Made by a program: the position numbers and the translations under genes
Part shown: piece by piece, positions 59,181 through 64,000 of the stretch
Layout of the letters: each line of letters begins with the position of its first letter
How positions within the stretch are numbered: the first letter of the stretch is position 1
Notes under the pieces: model-generated
Told to the model about the DNA's origin: nothing
Database searches by the model: none
Seen by the model: only the letters and a program-made list of their open reading frames with translations
From: Mesostigma viride
Taxonomy: Eukaryota; Streptophyta; Mesostigmatophyceae; Mesostigmatales; Mesostigmataceae
DNA length: 64,000 bases
Direction: 5' to 3'
NCBI GenBank assembly: GCA_009746045.1
Contig: RPFO01000448.1
Coordinates: forward strand, 2,641,509-2,705,508

Positions 59181-59243
59181 CCCTAAACCCTAAACCCTAA
59201 ACCCTAAACCCTAAACCCTAAACCCTAAACCCTAAACCCTAAA
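59181..59243. repeat. Interstitial telomeric repeat, nine CCCTAAA units
   Basis: Nine perfect CCCTAAA heptamers, preceded by CCAACCCTAC and followed by CCCCATGTACC. CCCTAAA on the plus strand is the orientation of a left chromosome end, yet at least 59 kb lie to its left. Confidence 0.97.
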
Positions 59244-59779
59244 CCCCATGTACCATTTACCAGTGCAGCCGTAGCACACTGCAGCGTCGATCCCTTTTTG
59301 GATGGGTGTCTGAAGGGTAGCATGAGTCTTCTAGATTACCATGCGTTTGGTAAACCGCGTCTCATGTCGGATGGCTAGCAGCCTGCAACACGAGGCGTGT
59401 GATTTGCCTATAATGACCTTGCGACACTACCAGTCATGTACGGCAATGATCCAGCAGACAAGTTAGCGTCTTCCCGTGGGAAGGGAATGACATGAATGCG
59501 ATGCAGCGAGTGGTGTTGACAGCAGCTGTGGCTTGCCTTGGGGCATGAGAGAAGAGGGGAGACTCTGATTCCCCTCTCGTCGTGCAACAAACAGGGATGG
59601 ACAGCACTAATATCGTGCTCCCCAACTGGACCGTGTGAATCATTAATGGATTAATGGGAATGGGATGCGCACAGCTCACCGGGATTCCTGCTGGTGGAAT
59701 TCCAGCCGCTTGTATTTCCTTCCCATGATTTTTGCATAAGTCTGTCTCTCTTTCTTTGTGCATGCTGAGATTATCAACA

Positions 59780-59995
59780 ACTAATAATAATGCTCTACTA
59801 CATAATGATGTACTACTATCATAATGATGTACTACTATCATAATAATGCTCTACTACATAATGATGTACTACTATCATAATAATGCTCTACTACATAATG
59901 ATGTACTACTATCATAATAATGCTCTACTACATAATGATGTACTACTATCATAATGATGTACTACTACATAATGATGTACTACTATCATAACTTC
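59780..59995. repeat. Tandem repeat with ATGATGTACTACTATCATA units
   Basis: Alternating units ATGATGTACTACTATCATA and ATGCTCTACTACATA in a composite period of about 37-38 bases. Confidence 0.9.
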
Positions 59996-60067
59996 ATGCT
60001 CAATTTGGGTTTGTCCATGTCTAGTGCCCACCAGCCGCAAGCCTCGTCCCGCCCCACCAGGGTCAAA

Positions 60068-60265
60068 TGCCCTGTTGGGTCCATAATGCTGTTGGGTCAA
60101 TAGTTCTGTTGGGTCCATAGCCCGGTTGGATCCATAGCGCTGTTGGGTCAATTGTTCTGTTGGGTCAATTGTGCTGTTGGGTCGATGGTTCTGTTGGGTA
60201 AATTGTTCTGTTGGGTCGATGGTTCTTTTGGGTCAATAGTTCTGTTGGGTCCATCGCCCTATTGG
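60068..60265. repeat. 17-bp tandem repeat GTTCTGTTGGGTCAATT
   Basis: About eleven degenerate units centred on CTGTTGGGTCAAT/CCAT, ending with TTGGGTGCATACC. Confidence 0.9.
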
Positions 60266-60665
60266 GCTAGCACCCATGTTGGGTGCATACCAAGGTCGGA
60301 CGGCACCTATGGTGAACCAGTTGCCGTGCATGATGCATCCGCAGCTCCCCTCGCGCACCAGATCTCGCATCCCCACTCCTCCATCAAGCCTGCATGACCC
60401 CCCAAGCAGGCTTGCCCATGCGCCACCCCACTGCCCACCCCTGTCTAGCGACCCTTATGATTGTGTCCATACCCTTACAATTGTCTCCTTGATACCCGTG
60501 CCCTACGCGTGTGTCATGCCGCCGTGGGGGACTCACTGTTGACATGCCTGCGGCTTCGCAGGGCGACGTCGCAGGGTCCCTGGAGCTCTTCAACAGCGCC
60601 CTGGAGCGCGACGCGTCCATGGCACCCTGTGCGTGCACACGCCTCGAGTTTCATGGGGGGTTTGT

Positions 60666-62065
60666 TATTGTATTGTATTGTATTGTATTGTATTGTATTG
60701 TATTGTATTGTATTGTATTGTATTGTATTGTATTGTATTGTATTGTATTGTATTGTATTGTATTGTATTGTATTGTATTGTATTGTATTGTATTGTATTG
60801 TATTGTATTGTATTGTATTGTATTGTATTGTATTGTATTGTATTGTATTGTATTGTATTGTATTGTATTGTGTTGTATTGTATTGTATTGTATTGTATTG
60901 TATTGTATTGTATTGTATTGTATTGTATTGTATTGTATTGTATTGTATTGTATTGTATTGTATTGTATTGTATTGTATTGTATTGTATTGTATTGTATTG
61001 TATTGTATTGTATTGTATTGTCTTGTCTTGTGTTGTGTTGTGTTGTGTTGTGTTGTGTTGTGTTGTGTTGTGTTGTGTTGTGTCGTGTCGTGTCGTGTCG
61101 TGTCGTGTCGTGTCGTGTCGTGTCGTGTCGTGTCGTGTCGTGTCGTGTCGTGTCGTGTCGTGTCGTGTCGTGTCGTGTCGTGTCGTGTCGTGTCGTGTCG
61201 TGTCGTGTCGTGTCGTGTCGTGTCGTGTCGTGTCGTGTCGTGTCGTGTCGTGTCGTGTCGTGTCGTGTCGTGTCGTGTCGTGTCGTGTCGTGTCGTGTCG
61301 TGTCGTGTCGTGTCGTGTCGTGTCGTGTCGTGTCGTGTCGTGTCGTGTCGTGTCGTGTCGTGTCGTGTCGTGTCGTGTCGTGTCGTGTCGTGTCGTGTCG
61401 TGTCGTGTCGTGTCGTGTCGTGTCGTGTCGTGTCGTGTCGTGTCGTGTCGTGTCGTGTCGTGTCGTGTCGTGTCGTGTCGTGTCGTGTCGTGTCGTGTCG
61501 TGTCGTGTCGTGTCGTGTCGTGTCGTGTCGTGTCGTGTCGTGTCGTGTCGTGTCGTGTCGTGTCGTGTCGTGTCGTGTCGTGTCGTGTCGTGTCGTGTCG
61601 TGTCGTGTCGTGTCGTGTCGTGTCGCGTCGCGTCGCGTCGTGTCGTGTCGTGTTGTGCTGTGTTGTCTTGTGTTGTATTGTATTTTATTGTGTTGTGTTG
61701 TGTTGTGTCGTGTTGTGTCGTGTCGTGTCGTGTCGTGTCGTGTCGTGTCGTGTCGTGTCGTGTCGTGTCGTGTCGTGTCGTGTCGTGTCGTGTCGTGTCG
61801 TGTCGTGTCGTGTCGTGTCGTGTCGTGTCGTGTCGTGTCGTGTCGTGTCGTGTCGTGTCGTGTCGTGTCGTGTCGTGTCGTGTCGTGTCGTGTCGTGTCG
61901 TGTCGTGTCGTGTCGTGTCGTGTCGTGTCGTGTCGTGTCGTGTCGTGTCGCGTCGCGTCGCGTCGTGTCCTGTCGTATCGTGTCGTGTCGTGTCGTGTCG
62001 TGTCGTGTCGTGTCGTGTCGTGTTGTCTTGTGTTGTGTTGTATTGCATTGTATTGTATTGTATTG
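60666..62065. repeat. Pentanucleotide array TATTG / TGTTG / TGTCG
   Basis: TATTG for about 71 units (60666-61020, one TGTTG at 60871), TCTTG twice, TGTTG ten times (61031-61080), TGTCG 108 times (61081-61620), then a mixed junction, a second TGTCG block, and a return through TGTTG and TCTTG to TATTG at the right edge. Short CGTCG triplets occur at 61626 and 61951. Open frames here are artefacts. Confidence 0.98.
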
Positions 62066-63510
62066 CGTTTTTTACTTTCTGCTTATTATTACCAGCTGCT
62101 TGTGGAGGACTAGGGAAACCGGCCAGCAGCGTCAATCTGGAAAAGGCGGGAATGCATGTCAGTGGTCAGGCAGCACGCCTGGTAAAGTCCCTGGGGAGCT
62201 CATCTGAGTTGGGCATGAGTCAGGACGGGCTGGTTGTCTTTGAGGTGCATGTGAGGAGCCAGAATGGGATTCGTAGGTGACATCAATGTCGGAGATGTCC
62301 CTGCAGTAAGGATAGCCTGCGCCAGGGATGAACCAGGGTGCAGATCAGGGTGTTCAGCAACGCGGTTATGGACAAGGATCCGCTCTTGTTGTTGTATTCT
62401 CGTGCTCGCAGAGGTTTCCAACGCTTGAACCGTGTTGTGACGTGTGCAAAATTTAGATGTAAGGTTGCTCGCGCAAAGTTTATGCTTCAATATGTCTTTA
62501 CACAGTAACTCCTTTTTAAAGGCAAATGGAAGGACTTAGTTTGTTGCTTTCTTGTGCAAGGGTAGCCTATCTAATGGTTGCCCCTGGTGGACTTTTGCTC
62601 TGGATAGTAGGCTTTGCGGGCGCTTCCCCTTAAAGTGGGCGCTTTGCCCAGTTATAGTATACCAAGATGCTGGCCTGCTGCCTTTGTTTTTCTCCTGCCC
62701 TCACCCCTTATACTGCGGTTTCGTGCCCTCATTAACATGCCCACGTTTGCTTTACCTGCGGGTTAATTTTGCTTACCTGCTTGTTAGGGTTGCTAACATG
62801 TCCCCATACCCTATACCCTGTCTTCTGTGCACACCTGCATACCCCACCAACGCTGGATGTGATGGGGGTCCACTGCACGCTCGTCGTGGCACGTTGAATG
62901 ACCCTCGGGACGACACTGCTGCTGGCGCCTGGGGGGGTTCCGCCGGTCAGACCTGTGGCAGCGCGGCCTGACACTCTACTACCTGAAAGAGTAGGTATTA
63001 ACCTGGTCCAAGGTATTGATGTGAATATTAGCTATCTCCACTATCTTATCCAACCTGGTCGTTCCATTCTGTGTTTGAGTGTTACTTCAGCGACGGCTTC
63101 GCAGGGCAATCCTTTTTGAGGATGGCTTCCGATATTGTTGATGTTGGTACTGCTGTTGGGTAAGGATGTGTGTTAGCAGAGCGACCTCCTCTTTCCCACT
63201 TAGTGGAGAATGTGGTGGGGGGTGGAAGGGGGGACAGGGCGGCGCAGGGGAGAATGCAGGGGCGGAGACGGGTGGAAATTTTTTTCGAAGTGGTGTTATT
63301 TTTCATTGTATTTTATAGTTTTTTTTTTACCTTGCATTTAGGTGCTTCATACGCATCTCTGCAAGGGCAGACACTTATCAAGATACCATATTTAAAAAAT
63401 ATATAAATAATATTAATAAAACGTATCATGCCAATTATGGTGACAGCGCAGTGAAGCGACAATCACAGTGACCTGCTTGCCCGGGATGTCAGTGGAGAAT
63501 GCTGGCCGCA
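62066..63510. other. Non-coding stretch, nothing recognised
   Basis: Only short frames. No domain or transposon ends seen. Confidence 0.45.
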
Positions 63511-63514
63511 GCTT

Positions 63515-63640
63515 TGCATTCCTTGGAATGCTAGCATTTGCCTTGCAGTTTTTGGGATGCTAGCATTAGCCTTGCACTCTTTGGTATGCTGGCATGAGCC
63601 TTGCAGTCCTTGGGATGCTGGCATTAGCCTTGCATACCTT
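63515..63640. repeat. About 30-bp tandem repeat (TTGCAGTCCTTGGGATGCTG)
   Basis: Four degenerate units of CCTTGCAGTYYTTGGGATGC plus TGGCATTAG. Confidence 0.8.
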
Positions 63641-63840
63641 TGCACACGCTCGCTTTTGGAGATGTGCTGGTTTGGTGGGTATTTGGGGGCTTGCAGCAGG
63701 TTTTGTCAGGACGAGGTTTCAGTACTCGGGATGGGGGCCGGGGTATGCTGCTGGCAGCTGGCCGCGCGCATATCCCAGCGTCCACGGTTGTTGTCAGGGC
63801 TCGCGCTCGCTGGGTCGACCGCACTTTGCTACGGAAGTAT

Positions 63841-64000
63841 TCATGGGTCGTCTAGTGCGCGCGCCTCATGGCATGAGGTCTTTCTGGATGTAGTCATGGG
63901 TTCTCTAGTGCGCGCGCCTCATGGCATGAGGTCTTTCTGGATGTAGTCATGGGTCGTCTAGTGCGCGCGCCTCATGGCATGAGGTCTTTCTGGATGTAGT
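63841..64000. repeat. 53-bp tandem repeat, running off the window
   Basis: Three near-perfect units of CATGGGTCGTCTAGTGCGCG followed by CGCCTCATGGCATGAGGTC and TTTCTGGATGTAGT; the second has TTCT for TCGT. The third is cut by the window edge. Confidence 0.95.

Noticed and set aside
57841-59193. HPMCPPHVPTPC and GHGVGTWGGDM frames
   Set aside because: Translation of the 13-bp minisatellite; no independent coding evidence.
60562-60628. Possible TPR-like exon (GDVAGSLELFNSALERDAS)
   Set aside because: Has an acceptor-like CGCAG and donor-like GTGCGTGC, but no partner exon was found on either side of the pentamer array, so it is too short to call.
60461-62280. CIVLY / VVSCR frames up to 589 codons
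   Set aside because: Pentamer array artefact.
1-64000. CRISPR arrays, bacterial operons or riboswitches
   Set aside because: Tandem arrays here have no spacers, and the intron-bearing genes and telomere repeats show a eukaryotic nuclear genome.

Overview
The window is nuclear DNA of a eukaryote, most likely a flagellated green alga. The evidence is spliceosomal introns with GT-AG borders, an axonemal dynein heavy-chain gene, a plant/green-alga type telomeric heptamer (CCCTAAA), and a Penelope-like retroelement carrying a GIY-YIG domain ahead of its reverse transcriptase, an arrangement known from green algae and protists. The very long, cleanly reading microsatellites recall large prasinophyte genomes such as Cymbomonas, but I cannot prove the species. 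Gene density is low and most of the window is repeats.

Host genes I can support: (1) two adjacent coding exons near the N-terminus of an axonemal dynein heavy chain, minus strand, running off the left edge; (2) a two-exon gene for a small, very acidic secreted protein (4250-4767); (3) a first coding exon of an unrecognised small-domain protein (32287-32530); (4) a five-exon gene (33944-41300) for a 944-residue type II membrane protein with a DRHxxN/IDND kinase-like C-terminus, whose introns are all phase 0 and loaded with minisatellites and a hAT-like MITE; (5) an intronless 1048-codon gene (49954-53100, minus) joining a CAMKK-like kinase to two cyclic-nucleotide-binding domains.

Mobile DNA fills about 5.5-31 kb. 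The centrepiece is a Penelope-like element at about 12.2-20.5 kb, flanked by direct copies of one repeat and inverted copies of another. Its RT frame is split by a 1.69-kb non-autonomous piggyBac-like element at a TTAA site; a second, inverted copy of that element lies at 9.9-11.6 kb. The two segments of the RT frame are in phase across the insertion. Around it lie many broken non-LTR (LINE) pieces: ORF1, RT blocks and 3' ends. Several 3' ends share a bulged stem-loop followed by a TTAA-type tail. A short GAGACAACTA-ended repeat family is scattered through the window.

The right third (54.7-64 kb) is a chain of tandem arrays: an ACACAAC heptamer array with about 0.9-kb higher-order copies, a 13-bp minisatellite ending at nine perfect interstitial telomere repeats, a pentamer array stepping TATTG to TGTTG to TGTCG, and a 53-bp tandem repeat that leaves the window. 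Long open frames over these arrays come from repeat periodicity and are not genes.
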